Assembly (NCBI GenBank): GCA_036557225.1
Contig: DATBHX010000142.1
Location: 7,936 to 71,935 of the forward strand
Direction of reading: 5' to 3'
Source of the DNA: Angelobacter sp036557225
GTDB taxonomy: Bacteria > Acidobacteriota > Terriglobia > Terriglobales > Acidobacteriaceae
Length of the DNA stretch: 64,000 bases
The notes under the pieces were generated by a model that did no database searches, had not been told where the DNA came from, and saw only the letters and a program-made list of their open reading frames with translations. The position numbers and the translations under genes are program-made. Shown here piece after piece: positions 25,176 to 33,715 of the stretch. Numbering within the stretch: the stretch's first letter is position 1; every line of letters starts with the position of its first letter.

Positions 25176-25934
25176 TTACCGCCGGACGGCTGTGGTCCGT
25201 TTCAGGAAGTAATCCACCAGTTCGCTGGATGAATTGTCCATCTCCACGTCAAAGGCTTCCACTTTGCCGGTGAAATAGTTGAACATCATCACGGCCGGGA
25301 TGGCGACGAACAATCCCAGAGCGGTGGTGACCAGCGCTTCAGAAATACCGCCGGCGACCGCGCCCAGACCTGTGGCCTTCTGCTCGGAGATCTTCTTAAA
25401 CGCGTTCAGAATTCCGATGACCGTTCCAAACAATCCCACAAACGGCGCCGTGGAACCGATGGTGGCCAGTCCGCCCAGGCCGCGCTTCAGTTCGGCGTGG
25501 ACAATGGCTTCTGCGCGCTCCAGGGCGCGCTTGCTGGCGTCAATCTGTTCGCCGGAAATTTCATTGGAGTCGCGGTGGGCCTTGAATTCCTGCAGACCGG
25601 CCGTGACCACCTTGGCCAGATGGCTCTTCTTGTGACGCTCGGCTACGCGGATGGCTTCATCCAGCTTCTCTTCGCGCAGGGCGCCGGCAACCACCGGAGC
25701 AAATTGCCGCGACTGCTTGCGGGCGGCGCTGAAGGCGATCCAACGATCGATCATGACGCCAATCGACCATGCCGACATGATGAATAGAATGACGACGACT
25801 ACCTGGGCCACCCAGCTCATCTGCTTCCACAAGTGGATCGGGTCCCAGCCGATCGAACTGTCATCCTGGAAGAACCAGAAGGCGAGTAGGTGCGCTTTCG
25901 CGAGCATAAGAGTTGCAATATTGGCTACAAGCAT
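25176..25934 (-). CDS. exbB: ExbB/TolQ/MotA family proton channel protein
   Basis: 252 residues. Three membrane segments: VVVILFIMSAWSIGVMIDRW (~36-55), and two near the C-terminus around GLGGLATIGSTAPFVGLFGTVIGI (~145-170) and ISEALVTTALGLFVAIPAVM (~195-215). The conserved Thr/Pro-rich APFVGLFGTV block is the MotA/TolQ/ExbB signature. GAGGAGG lies about 14 bases upstream. It forms the pentameric stator of the ExbBD complex with the two downstream ExbD proteins. TolQ is the close alternative, but adjacent tonB favours ExbB. Confidence 0.93.
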   Translation of the reverse strand: MLVANIATLMLAKAHLLAFWFFQDDSSIGWDPIHLWKQMSWVAQVVVVILFIMSAWSIGVMIDRWIAFSAARKQSRQFAPVVAGALREEKLDEAIRVAERHKKSHLAKVVTAGLQEFKAHRDSNEISGEQIDASKRALERAEAIVHAELKRGLGGLATIGSTAPFVGLFGTVIGILNAFKKISEQKATGLGAVAGGISEALVTTALGLFVAIPAVMMFNYFTGKVEAFDVEMDNSSSELVDYFLKRTTAVRR

Positions 25935-26106
25935 GAGTTTAAGTTTTCCTCCTCAGAACTTTTAGAAACGTTTTTGCCGAGAGCGTGCCTGGGCGAGAAC
26001 ACACAAGAATTGCGTGACCTGCGCGACGAGACAGAATCTCCTTCGTTTTAGGGCCGGGACGGTGTCTCTGCCCTGGTTACCGTCCCCTTTCCATCAAGAA
26101 CCTTGC

Positions 26107-26823
26107 TTACATGTGGAACTGGACTTTAATCGTGGTCTCCACTTCCACCGGCTCACCATTCAGCACGTAGGGTTTGTACCTCCACTGCCGTACGGCATCC
26201 AGAGCAGCCTGAATGAGAATTGGATGCCCGCTGAGCGCATGAAGGTTTTCAACGGTTCCGTTTTTGCTGATGGTGGCCTGCAATACCACGTCACCCTGGA
26301 TATGGGCGATGCGTGCCATCTGCGGATACTGTGGGCTGGGCGCGTTCAGCTTCAAACCTTCCACCACGCCGGAAGAAACCTTCAACTTTTGCGGTGTCGC
26401 CACCTTAGGCGGCGGTGCAGCCGATCCGATCAGGCCTCCGATCACTCCGCCCGTCGAACCGCCCGGGACTCCGCCAACAACTCCGCCGACCACGCCCGTG
26501 CTGGGCGCCGGCGCTTCTTCTTCCTTGATCATCTGAACTTTTTTGGGAATCTTGTTCGGCGTACGCAGCGCGCCGTCCACAATCTCGCTGACCTTCTGCA
26601 CATGCTGGATCTGGGGTGCTGCAGGCGGGGGCGGCGGGGGTGGGGGTGGGGGCGCTACCAGGAAGGTCGTCATCATCCCTTTGGGCAGGGCCTCGGTGAA
26701 AATCAACGGCAGCAATACAAGAAATATACCGATACAAATTTGCACTGAGGTGGAGAGCAAAACCGTCCATTTCTGGTTGGTTTTAATCCTGCCTCCGGAT
26801 TCCATTAGGCTGTCTTCAAACAT
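26107..26823 (-). CDS. tonB: TonB energy-transducing protein
   Basis: 238 residues from the ATG at 26823, chosen for its GGAGAAGAGG site; an in-frame start at 26901 lacks one. One membrane segment (~20-41), then a run of ten consecutive prolines (P58-P67), a Gly/Val-rich linker and a TonB C-terminal domain (~160-238) with YPQMARIAHIQGDVVL and VRQWRYKPYVLNGEPVEV. It transmits ExbBD energy to outer-membrane TonB-dependent receptors. The decaproline run would strongly require EF-P for translation. Confidence 0.93.
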   Translation of the reverse strand: MFEDSLMESGGRIKTNQKWTVLLSTSVQICIGIFLVLLPLIFTEALPKGMMTTFLVAPPPPPPPPPPAAPQIQHVQKVSEIVDGALRTPNKIPKKVQMIKEEEAPAPSTGVVGGVVGGVPGGSTGGVIGGLIGSAAPPPKVATPQKLKVSSGVVEGLKLNAPSPQYPQMARIAHIQGDVVLQATISKNGTVENLHALSGHPILIQAALDAVRQWRYKPYVLNGEPVEVETTIKVQFHM

Positions 26824-26925
26824 GCCTCTTCTCCAATCAGGGGGACTCTTCGATAAGTTATTTGGACACCGGGACCGCCTAATTTGCTCCCGCAAAAACA
26901 CCGAAAACAGGAAAAAAATTTCGGC

Positions 26926-28146
26926 CTATACCTTGACCCGAACCTTGCCTTTATTCCCCTGGGCCGGCAGGGCCATTGCGCCGGCTCCGGACCGCTTGGC
27001 TCGCCACTCCGTATACGCCACAAGCATGGGGGCCGCCACAGCGATCGACGAATATGTACCTATTAAGATGCCGACCACCAGGGCAAAGGAGAACCCGTGA
27101 AGTACTTCCCCGCCAAAAAGATACAACGAGAGCACCGTCAGAAATGTCAGGCCGGAAGTCAGAATCGTCCGGCTCAGTGTCTGATTAATGCTCCTGTTTA
27201 CGATCTCCGCCAGGCTTTCCCGCCGCATAATCTTCACGTTCTCGCGAATGCGGTCGAACACCACGATGGTGTCGTTCATGGAATAGCCGACCAGGGTTAG
27301 AATCGCGGCGATAACAGTAAGCGTTATCTCCTGATTCGTCAAGGAGAAAGCTCCTACGGTGATTAAGGTATCGTGAAAACAGGCCACCACCGCGGCCGCG
27401 CCGTAGATCAGCTCAAAACGGAACCACAGGTACACCAGCATCGCCGCCATGGAGAAGCCCACCGCCAGCGCAGCCTGCTTTCTCAGCTGGCCTCCCACCT
27501 GCGGCCCGACAATATAACCGCCGCGCACGCCGAAATTACCGGCATAAAAATCCTGCTTCAGGGCATCGATCACCGGGTCCGGCACTGTGCCTTTCAGCTC
27601 GTCCAGGCTTTTCAGAATGCCGCCCTTCACTTTGTCGCGCACGTCCAGGATCTGCCGCGCATAACGCTCGTAATCCGCCGGTGCGGCATGCGTGGGATCT
27701 CTCTTCACCAGCGCATCTCGTACCGCCACCAGCCCGATCTTGTCGCTATTGTTGATGTTCAGCTTGTCCGGAACAGGATTGGTATCGAGCGCAGCAATGA
27801 TCTCGTTCTTGCCCTTATCGAGCTCGGCTTCGTTGGTTTCCTTCAGGTCGAGCTTGATCGCCACTTCATTGCTGCCGCTCTCGCCGTATCTCTGGATTAC
27901 GGCGTTGTGCAGCCCTGCTTTATCCAGAGCAGCGCGGACGGCGTTGTTGTCCGGCGGTCCGGCAAATTTCACGTAGACCAGCGTGCCGCCACGAAAATCC
28001 ACTCCGAGCGGTACCCACTGACCTCTGCTGCCGTAATGGCCAGCAAACATGGAAATAATGCCGGCCACGCTGAAGATCGCTGAAAAGGCGAGGAAGTACC
28101 ATTTCTTGCCCAGAAAATCGATGTTGGTATTGCGAAAAAATTCCAC
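26926..28146 (-). CDS. secF: Protein translocase subunit SecF
   Basis: 406 residues starting at GTG (28146). Six membrane helices are expected; the first follows GKKWYFLAFSAIFSVAG, and the family motif is seen in VDFRGGTLVYVKF. Later segments include LGGEVLHGFSFALVVGILIGTYSSIAVA-type sequence. The periplasmic region is unusually long (an extra ~80-90 residues around 80-190, charged and Lys/Asp-rich) compared with ~310-residue SecF proteins. SecDF uses proton flow to help complete Sec export. It lies 19 bases after secD. Confidence 0.95.
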   Translation of the reverse strand: MEFFRNTNIDFLGKKWYFLAFSAIFSVAGIISMFAGHYGSRGQWVPLGVDFRGGTLVYVKFAGPPDNNAVRAALDKAGLHNAVIQRYGESGSNEVAIKLDLKETNEAELDKGKNEIIAALDTNPVPDKLNINNSDKIGLVAVRDALVKRDPTHAAPADYERYARQILDVRDKVKGGILKSLDELKGTVPDPVIDALKQDFYAGNFGVRGGYIVGPQVGGQLRKQAALAVGFSMAAMLVYLWFRFELIYGAAAVVACFHDTLITVGAFSLTNQEITLTVIAAILTLVGYSMNDTIVVFDRIRENVKIMRRESLAEIVNRSINQTLSRTILTSGLTFLTVLSLYLFGGEVLHGFSFALVVGILIGTYSSIAVAAPMLVAYTEWRAKRSGAGAMALPAQGNKGKVRVKV

Positions 28147-28165
28147 TTTGTTTTGACCTTTTGAA

Positions 28166-29785
28166 CTAGATGCTCAGCGCCGCACCACGTGTCTTGCGGC
28201 TCAGAACAGCGTCGAAAATTACGCGGGAGACAAAAACCGCGGTAAACAGATTGGCCAACAGGCCGAAAATCAGCGTGAGACCAAAGCCGCTCACCGGCCC
28301 GGTACCCACAAAGAACAGGATCACCGCCGAAACAATCGTGGTCACGTGCGTGTCCAGAATCGTGGTCCAGGCGCGAGCAAATCCCTGGTCCACTGCGGCT
28401 GCCGGAGCTTTGCCGTGGCGCAGCTCCTCGCGGATACGCTCAAAAATCAGCACGTTGGAATCCACGCCCATACCGACGGTAAGAATCACGCCTGCGATGC
28501 CCGGCAGCGTTAGTACTGCGCCGAAAAAGCCCATGAAGCCCAGCAGGATCACCAGGTTCAGAATCAGCGCCAGGTTGGCGTTGATCCCGGCGCCGCGATA
28601 GTAAACGAACATAAAGATCATGACCGCCAACATTCCGGCGATCGCCGCTTTCACGCCCGAGCGGATCGAATCGGCGCCCAGCGAAGGCCCTACCGTACTC
28701 TCGGTGAGGTAATGCAGGCTGGCCGGCAGAGCGCCGGAACGCAGCAGCATGGCCAGGTCTTTCGCGCTTTCCGGAGTAAAGCTGCCGAAGATCTCGCCGC
28801 TGTCGGAAATCTGCCCTTCGATGCCGGGCGCGGAAATGACCTGGTTATCCAGCACAATGGCCAAGTTCGCCGGATCAGGACCGCTCTTCAGATGGGCCCC
28901 GGTAAAGGCGGCAAACTTTTTCGCTGGTTCGGGATTCAGATAGAAATTCACTACCGGTTCGTTCGTGGTTGACCTGGTCCCTTCGCGCGCATCACGGATA
29001 TCCATGCCGCTTACGACCGAAGTTTTTGAAACCAGATACACTGCGTCGCCGTGCCCGTTCCTGTCCGGCTTGCCCGGCAGCAACACCATGTTCGGCGGAA
29101 TGACGCCGCCTAGCTGCTGCATGGCCGCCTGTTGGCTCGGATAGCTGCCGCGCGATTCCCGCAGCTCCAGACGCGCGGTGGACTTAATAATCTCCTTCAC
29201 CCGTCCCGGGTCATCGACGCCCGGCAGTTGCACCAGAATCTGGTTTTCTCCCAGCCCGTTTTTCTGGATCAAAGGCTCGCTCACGCCCAGCGCATCCACG
29301 CGATTGCGGATGGCTTCAATTGACTTGTCCAGCGTGTCTGACTTCAACTGCGCGATCTGCTCCGGCTTGAGGGTGAGGACCTGCGAATTGTCAGCTCCCT
29401 GGGTCTGGGCAAACTCCGGCAGCTTGCTCTGCACGATATCGCGCACCTGCGTGCTTGAATCCGGGAGCAGCCCCTTGATCACCACTTTCTCCGGCTGGTT
29501 CGGATCAGGCTTGCTGATGTCGGCATAGGTGATTCGCGCCTTACTGAATTCGTCTCTCAGGATCTCAATCGCCCGGTCGCTCTCGGCGTTGATCGCGTCG
29601 CTTACCTGTACCTGCAGGATCAGGTGCGTTCCACCCTTAAGGTCCAGGCCCAGATGAATGTTCTTGAGCACCGCTTCTTTCAGGCCATCGCCTGAGAGAG
29701 ACCCTGGAATGCCAAAAATGCCGTAGAGAAACACCAGCAGGGTGCCGATAATAACTGCGAGTTTGATCAATAAATTTTTCTGCAT
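28166..29785 (-). CDS. secD: Protein translocase subunit SecD
   Basis: 539 residues with an N-terminal anchor, a large periplasmic P1 domain with IHLGLDLKGGTHLILQV (the D-L-K-G-G motif) and a C-terminal membrane bundle around AIAGMLAVMIFMFVYYRGAG and GVDSNVLIFERIREE. The last ~50 residues include FFVGTGPVSGFGLTLIFGLL. It pairs with the adjacent secF, as in most bacteria with separate genes. It is preceded by yajC at 10 bases. Confidence 0.96.
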   Translation of the reverse strand: MQKNLLIKLAVIIGTLLVFLYGIFGIPGSLSGDGLKEAVLKNIHLGLDLKGGTHLILQVQVSDAINAESDRAIEILRDEFSKARITYADISKPDPNQPEKVVIKGLLPDSSTQVRDIVQSKLPEFAQTQGADNSQVLTLKPEQIAQLKSDTLDKSIEAIRNRVDALGVSEPLIQKNGLGENQILVQLPGVDDPGRVKEIIKSTARLELRESRGSYPSQQAAMQQLGGVIPPNMVLLPGKPDRNGHGDAVYLVSKTSVVSGMDIRDAREGTRSTTNEPVVNFYLNPEPAKKFAAFTGAHLKSGPDPANLAIVLDNQVISAPGIEGQISDSGEIFGSFTPESAKDLAMLLRSGALPASLHYLTESTVGPSLGADSIRSGVKAAIAGMLAVMIFMFVYYRGAGINANLALILNLVILLGFMGFFGAVLTLPGIAGVILTVGMGVDSNVLIFERIREELRHGKAPAAAVDQGFARAWTTILDTHVTTIVSAVILFFVGTGPVSGFGLTLIFGLLANLFTAVFVSRVIFDAVLSRKTRGAALSI

Positions 29786-29795
29786 TTTCTAAACG

Positions 29796-30128
29796 TCACT
29801 TCTCTTGTGATTTCTTTTCTTCTTCATCGCGATTGATCGAAACGATCGAGGTCTTCATCACTTCCAGCCGAAGATTGTCCGGAGGCACGCGCAGATGAAT
29901 GGTATCGTCCTTGAGCGCGATCACCGAGCCCCGTATGCCGCCGCTGGTGGTGACCCGGTCGCCGGTCTTCAGGCCGCCCAGCACTTCCTGCCAGCGCTTG
30001 GTCTTGCGCTGCTGGAAATAAAACGTGGCAAAGATAAACAGCAACGGAAGCAGCAGGAACATGATCATACCGCCGCCCGCAGCTCCGCCCACCTGCAACA
30101 GAAACATCATGATCGTTTTTTGCATCAT
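29796..30128 (-). CDS. yajC: Preprotein translocase accessory subunit YajC
   Basis: 110 residues from the ATG at 30128, with GAAGG about 11 bases upstream; the ORF could start 27 bases earlier but that adds hydrophilic residues before the membrane segment. One membrane helix (~22-41) leads into FYFQQRKTKRWQEVLGGLK and the conserved GDRVTTSGGIRG and VALKDDTIHLRV. YajC associates with SecDF. Synteny tgt-yajC-secD-secF is widely conserved. Confidence 0.95.
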   Translation of the reverse strand: MMQKTIMMFLLQVGGAAGGGMIMFLLLPLLFIFATFYFQQRKTKRWQEVLGGLKTGDRVTTSGGIRGSVIALKDDTIHLRVPPDNLRLEVMKTSIVSINRDEEEKKSQEK

Positions 30129-30295
30129 TCCAAGATTGCCTTCACTTGAGCGCAAACGCCCGCACTCGACAGCGAGGGAAGCGACACCCTGATTTGTACC
30201 GCTGATTGAATTCCGCCCGGGCCTCCGGCAAACATGGCCTGCTTGATACCGGAGTTTTTCGGAGGGTTTTCCTTTTGACGCCGAATCAGGGGCGC

Positions 30296-31543
30296 TCAGG
30301 CCAAGGACGCACTTCCTCGCAGCATTCCTGAGAGGTCCCCAAGCTCTATAGCATGACGTACGGACCGCATGGTGTCAAGGTAGAACGCCAGATTGTGAAT
30401 CGTGTTTAACACCGCCGCCAGCGGCTCCTGAGAGACGAACAGATGACGCAAGTAGGCCCGCGTATAGCGCCCGCAGACCCGGCATCCGCACCGCGGATCG
30501 GGCGGCAACTGGTCCTGCGCATAACGTGCATTCTTGATGTTCATTCGTCCCTCTGAGGTAAACAGCAAACCGTGCCGTGCCGCTCGCGTCGGCAGCACGC
30601 AGTCCATCATGTCCACTCCCATGGCCGCGTATTGAACAATCTCCTCCGGATACCCCACACCCATGACATAGCGCGGCTTGTCCTTTGGCAGGATCTCCAG
30701 CGCTGCTGCAATCATCTCCATCGTCTTTGTCCGTGACTCCCCGACACTTAATCCCCCAATCGCGTATCCAGGAAATCCGATCTCTACGGTCCGCTCCGCC
30801 GACTCACGCCTTAGATCGCCGTACATCCCGCCTTGAACGATGCCGAATAACGAAGGCATGGTGGGCCGCTGCTCCTGGTAGTTTTGTCCCCCGATTTCAA
30901 CGATTCCGGGCGATTTCGGCGATTCTCCAAAGTTCCGATCTCCCGACCTCCCGATCACCCGATCTCCCGATTCCGTCCACGGGCACTCCCTCTTGTGCGC
31001 CTCAAAATACTTCTTCGATCTCCGCGCCCACCTGAGCGTCAGCTCCATCGACTCCCGCGCCCGCTCCTTCTCCGCCGGATGCTCCGTGCACTCATCAAAA
31101 GCCATCACAATGTCCGCGCCCAGCGCGATCTGTATCTCCATCGATCGCTCCGGCGTAAACAAATGTGACGTGCCATCGATGTGCGAACGAAAACTCACGC
31201 CCTCTTCCGTCACCTTGCGCAGCTCGCTCAAGCTGAAAACCTGGAAGCCGCCGGAGTCGGTGAGCAACGCCCGCTCCCAGCTCATGAACCTGTGCAGCCC
31301 TCCCAGATTGCGCACCAGCTCATGCCCCGGCCGCAGATAGAGGTGATAGGTGTTCCCCAGAATGATTTGCGCGCCCAGATGGTCGGAGCCGAGGTCTTCC
31401 AGAATGTCCTGCGGAACCGCTTTGACCGACCCAGCCGTTCCCACCGGCATAAAAGCAGGCGTCTCCACGTCACCGTGCGCAGTCGTGATCTGTGCCTGTC
31501 GCGCTGTACCGGCCTGAGCTTGAATCGTGAAAGGGAGTGTCAC
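30296..31543 (-). CDS. tgt: tRNA-guanine transglycosylase, with a repeat-derived insertion
   Basis: 415 residues from a GTG. It exchanges guanine for preQ1 in the anticodon of GU(N) tRNAs, the queuosine pathway. LLTDSGGFQVFSLSELRK (~93-110), VMGVGYPEEIVQYAAMG, MDCVLPTRAARHG and the zinc motif CGCRVCGRYTR with a later His are intact. Between the RRSKKYFEAHKRE segment and PSLFGIVQGGMYGDLR lies an insertion (about residues 188-228), absent in typical Tgt proteins, which is encoded by CCCGATC-type repeats. The reading frame is kept. It is the first gene of the tgt-yajC-secD-secF run. Confidence 0.93.
   Translation of the reverse strand: MTLPFTIQAQAGTARQAQITTAHGDVETPAFMPVGTAGSVKAVPQDILEDLGSDHLGAQIILGNTYHLYLRPGHELVRNLGGLHRFMSWERALLTDSGGFQVFSLSELRKVTEEGVSFRSHIDGTSHLFTPERSMEIQIALGADIVMAFDECTEHPAEKERARESMELTLRWARRSKKYFEAHKRECPWTESGDRVIGRSGDRNFGESPKSPGIVEIGGQNYQEQRPTMPSLFGIVQGGMYGDLRRESAERTVEIGFPGYAIGGLSVGESRTKTMEMIAAALEILPKDKPRYVMGVGYPEEIVQYAAMGVDMMDCVLPTRAARHGLLFTSEGRMNIKNARYAQDQLPPDPRCGCRVCGRYTRAYLRHLFVSQEPLAAVLNTIHNLAFYLDTMRSVRHAIELGDLSGMLRGSASLA
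30889..30975. repeat. CCCGATC/CCCGATT satellite within tgt
   Basis: A block of CCGAT-type units: CCCGATTTC, GGCGATTTCGGCGATT, then TCCCGACCTCCCGATCACCC and GATCTCCCGATT. It lies inside the tgt coding sequence and encodes residues ~190-220 with GDR and EIG motifs. A weaker GGCGATCACG/GGCGATCCCGGCGATT relative occurs at 49360-49440. Confidence 0.75.
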
Positions 31544-31566
31544 GCCTTACATGTTACTAGCTGGGT

Positions 31567-31636
31567 GTCATCCCGAACGAACCGGGGTCCCCGCCGCGCG
31601 TTCTCTGCGCGGAGGGGTGGAGAAATGAGGGATCTG
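31567..31636. repeat. GTCATCCCGA element
   Basis: GTCATCCCGAACGAACCGGGG, then an inverted pair (CCGCCGCGCG with CGCGCGGAGG-like CTGCGCGGAGG) and GAGGGATCTG. It is the fourth of five long copies in the window, between divergent-free neighbours tgt and the anti-sigma gene. Confidence 0.7.
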
Positions 31637-31679
31637 CTCTGCGGCCGTTAAGGAAACACCACGCTTGTTCTTATCCCCG

Positions 31680-32948
31680 CTAAGCCTCTTGTTCCTGCCT
31701 CTTCTTCAATCCCGCCCGTACCTTCCGCCACAACCAACGTACAGGGAAGAACAGGATCGCCGCCCAGATCAGCAAACTTGGGCCCGACGAGAGCAGGAAC
31801 AGGCCAACATCAATCAATCCTTCCACCACCGTGTTGTAGCCATCCACTGCGGCGTTGCGGAAGCGGCTTCCTGTTGAAGGTGGCGTGGCCTCCAGCTTCG
31901 CGTGATATTCCTCTTTGACGATCGCACTCAGCGTGGCAAAGGCAACCCGCTTGGTCAGTTCTTTCTTCTCCGCCTGCATCTGCTCGATCTCGCCGCGCAC
32001 CCGGTCAATCTCGAGCTCCACCTTGAGCACGTCCGGCAGCTTGCCGGTGCGCGAGCGCAGGATCTCCGTCAATCGCTGCTCCGTGTGCTGCGCATTGGCC
32101 AGCCGCGCCGCCAGATCGACATACTGCTGCGTAACCTCTTCGCCGCCCTGCGCCTCATTCTCCACCCGCCCCAGCTGCTTCAACTCCGCCAGCGCTGCAT
32201 CCAGCTGCGGCGCAGGAATGCGCAGGGTCGCCGTCAGCGTGCGTCCAGAATCCGAGGGCGCGCTTACGCTCAACTCCCCGATATAGCCATTGTGCCGCTT
32301 GAGAATCTCTTCCATCGCCGCGCGCGTCTGCTCAAACTCTTTGGCGACCAGCGTCAGCCCAGCCGTGCGGGCGATCATGGGAATTTCGGGGACGCCTTCC
32401 TTCAGTTCGTCGGCAACTTCATCGCCAGAAACACGATCTTCAGCTTTGGCTGCTTGAGGCTTGCCCGCTCCTCCCGATCCACCCGCAAGAGCCCCATTGT
32501 AGCCCTGCAGCGTCGCGGCCGGCTTGGGGGTCGCCGGATACACGTACGCGTCATCTCGCATCTCTTTCACAGGAAACCCCGGCCTCAGCCGGCTCACACC
32601 CGCCATCATGAATAACAAAGCCAGGACAACCCCGCCTCCGGCCCACGCCAACCCTCTCCGCGTCAGCAGCACGCTCCAGGCCAGGGGCTTGATTCGTTTT
32701 TTTGATTTTCTCGGAACGTCCTGTAATGCCGCCCGCAGCGCGATCGGCATTTCCTTTGCCGGCTCAAGCTCCTCAATCTCCCACGCCATCAACTCCTGCG
32801 ACATCTTCCGCAGCTCCGCCGCCAGCTCCTGGCACTCTTCGCAACGCTCCATGTGGGCCGCTGCTTCCACGGCGCGGTCCGTCGCCAACTCACCATCCAG
32901 GTAGGCCATGAGTTCTTCGTGTTCGATTGGATGATTTTTTCTGCTCAT
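31680..32948 (-). CDS. Membrane anti-sigma factor with DUF4349 domain
   Basis: 422 residues. N-terminal zinc-binding anti-sigma motif HMERCEECQ (His32, Cys36, Cys39). Membrane helix ~92-118 around LAWAGGGVVLALLFMMAGV. A periplasmic region with a Gly/Ala-rich linker leads to a DUF4349 domain (~195-400) whose LPDVLKVELEIDRVRGEI stretch predicts a coiled coil; a second helix GPSLLIWAAILFFPVRWLW lies near the C-terminus. Its ATG overlaps the sigma stop (ATGA), so it is cotranscribed with and probably inhibits that ECF sigma factor. DUF4349 may sense an envelope signal; that is inference. Confidence 0.88.
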   Translation of the reverse strand: MSRKNHPIEHEELMAYLDGELATDRAVEAAAHMERCEECQELAAELRKMSQELMAWEIEELEPAKEMPIALRAALQDVPRKSKKRIKPLAWSVLLTRRGLAWAGGGVVLALLFMMAGVSRLRPGFPVKEMRDDAYVYPATPKPAATLQGYNGALAGGSGGAGKPQAAKAEDRVSGDEVADELKEGVPEIPMIARTAGLTLVAKEFEQTRAAMEEILKRHNGYIGELSVSAPSDSGRTLTATLRIPAPQLDAALAELKQLGRVENEAQGGEEVTQQYVDLAARLANAQHTEQRLTEILRSRTGKLPDVLKVELEIDRVRGEIEQMQAEKKELTKRVAFATLSAIVKEEYHAKLEATPPSTGSRFRNAAVDGYNTVVEGLIDVGLFLLSSGPSLLIWAAILFFPVRWLWRKVRAGLKKRQEQEA

Positions 32949-33502
32949 TTCACACCCTCGTCCTCGGCCGCCCTGGCTCCTCGCAACTTCTTTTTCGGTT
33001 CCAGAAGATCTTTGAGCGCCATCCTCGCGCGGAACAGCCGCGAGCGCACCGTGTTCACCGGCAGCCGCAGCACTTCAGCAATCTCGGCGTAGTTAAGCTG
33101 CTCATATTCGCGCAGCATCAGGATCTCCCGCTCGCCCGCTTCAAGCTTCTCCACGGCCTGCCGCACCCAGACTTTCTCTTCGCTCGCGATCTCCCGCGTT
33201 GCCGCTTCATGTTCCGGCTCCAGTTGCGGCTCATTGCCGGAAAGCCTTCTTCGCTCTGCCGCCAGGAGTTTCAGCGCAATGCCATAAACGTAGGTTTTCA
33301 CTAACGCGCGTGGCTCATACCGATATGCCGCGCGGATGACCGCCAGAAAAGTCTCCTGGGCCAGATCTTCCGCGCGGTCCTTGCTCGCCAGCCTGCGACG
33401 GAAGAAGCCATACAACGGTTCGCGATAGCGGGCGAACAACTCCTCAAAGGCCTCGCGCGATCCGCGCTGGAACTCCAGCATCAACGCTTCGTCGCTGATC
33501 AT
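32945..33502 (-). CDS. ECF-type RNA polymerase sigma factor
   Basis: 185 residues from ATG 33502; a GTG two codons upstream (33508) is possible. Sigma region 2 is seen in FEELFARYREPLYGFFRRRL and EDLAQETFLAVIRAAY, region 4 in EREILMLREYEQLNYAEIAE and VNTVRSRLFRARMALKDLL. The missing region 3 is normal for the ECF class. It is followed, with overlapping stop/start, by its presumed anti-sigma factor. Target genes cannot be told from the window, and no clear autoregulatory promoter was recognised upstream. Confidence 0.92.
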   Translation of the reverse strand: MISDEALMLEFQRGSREAFEELFARYREPLYGFFRRRLASKDRAEDLAQETFLAVIRAAYRYEPRALVKTYVYGIALKLLAAERRRLSGNEPQLEPEHEAATREIASEEKVWVRQAVEKLEAGEREILMLREYEQLNYAEIAEVLRLPVNTVRSRLFRARMALKDLLEPKKKLRGARAAEDEGVK

Positions 33503-33627
33503 GGTCACCGCTTCACCGCCGTACGTTCGAACCTCGTCTATCTCTGTAATGTCTCAAGTAGAACGAAAGTTCCCGGAAATCTTTGCGAATTTCTGTTTAG
33601 GTGCAGAGTCCCGTTGTTTATTGAATC

Positions 33628-33692
33628 GTCATCCCGACGGCCGTTAGGCGAGCGCGCGCCGTCATCAGCGCGCGAGTAGGACGGAGGGACCT
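33628..33692. repeat. GTCATCCCGACGGCCGTT element
   Basis: Almost identical to the first and last parts of the 9927-10034 copy (GTCATCCCGACGGCCGTTAG, AGCGCGCGCCGTCATCAGCG, GAGTAGGACGGAGGGACCTT), but without the nested extra hairpin. It lies between the sigma-factor gene and the membrane protein gene. Confidence 0.8.
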
Positions 33693-33715
33693 TGAGCTTC
33701 GCCAACTGGCAGCCT

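Noticed and set aside
30889..30975. CRISPR-like array in tgt
   Set aside because: Units are short and irregular without spacers of constant length; it is coding DNA with an intact frame.
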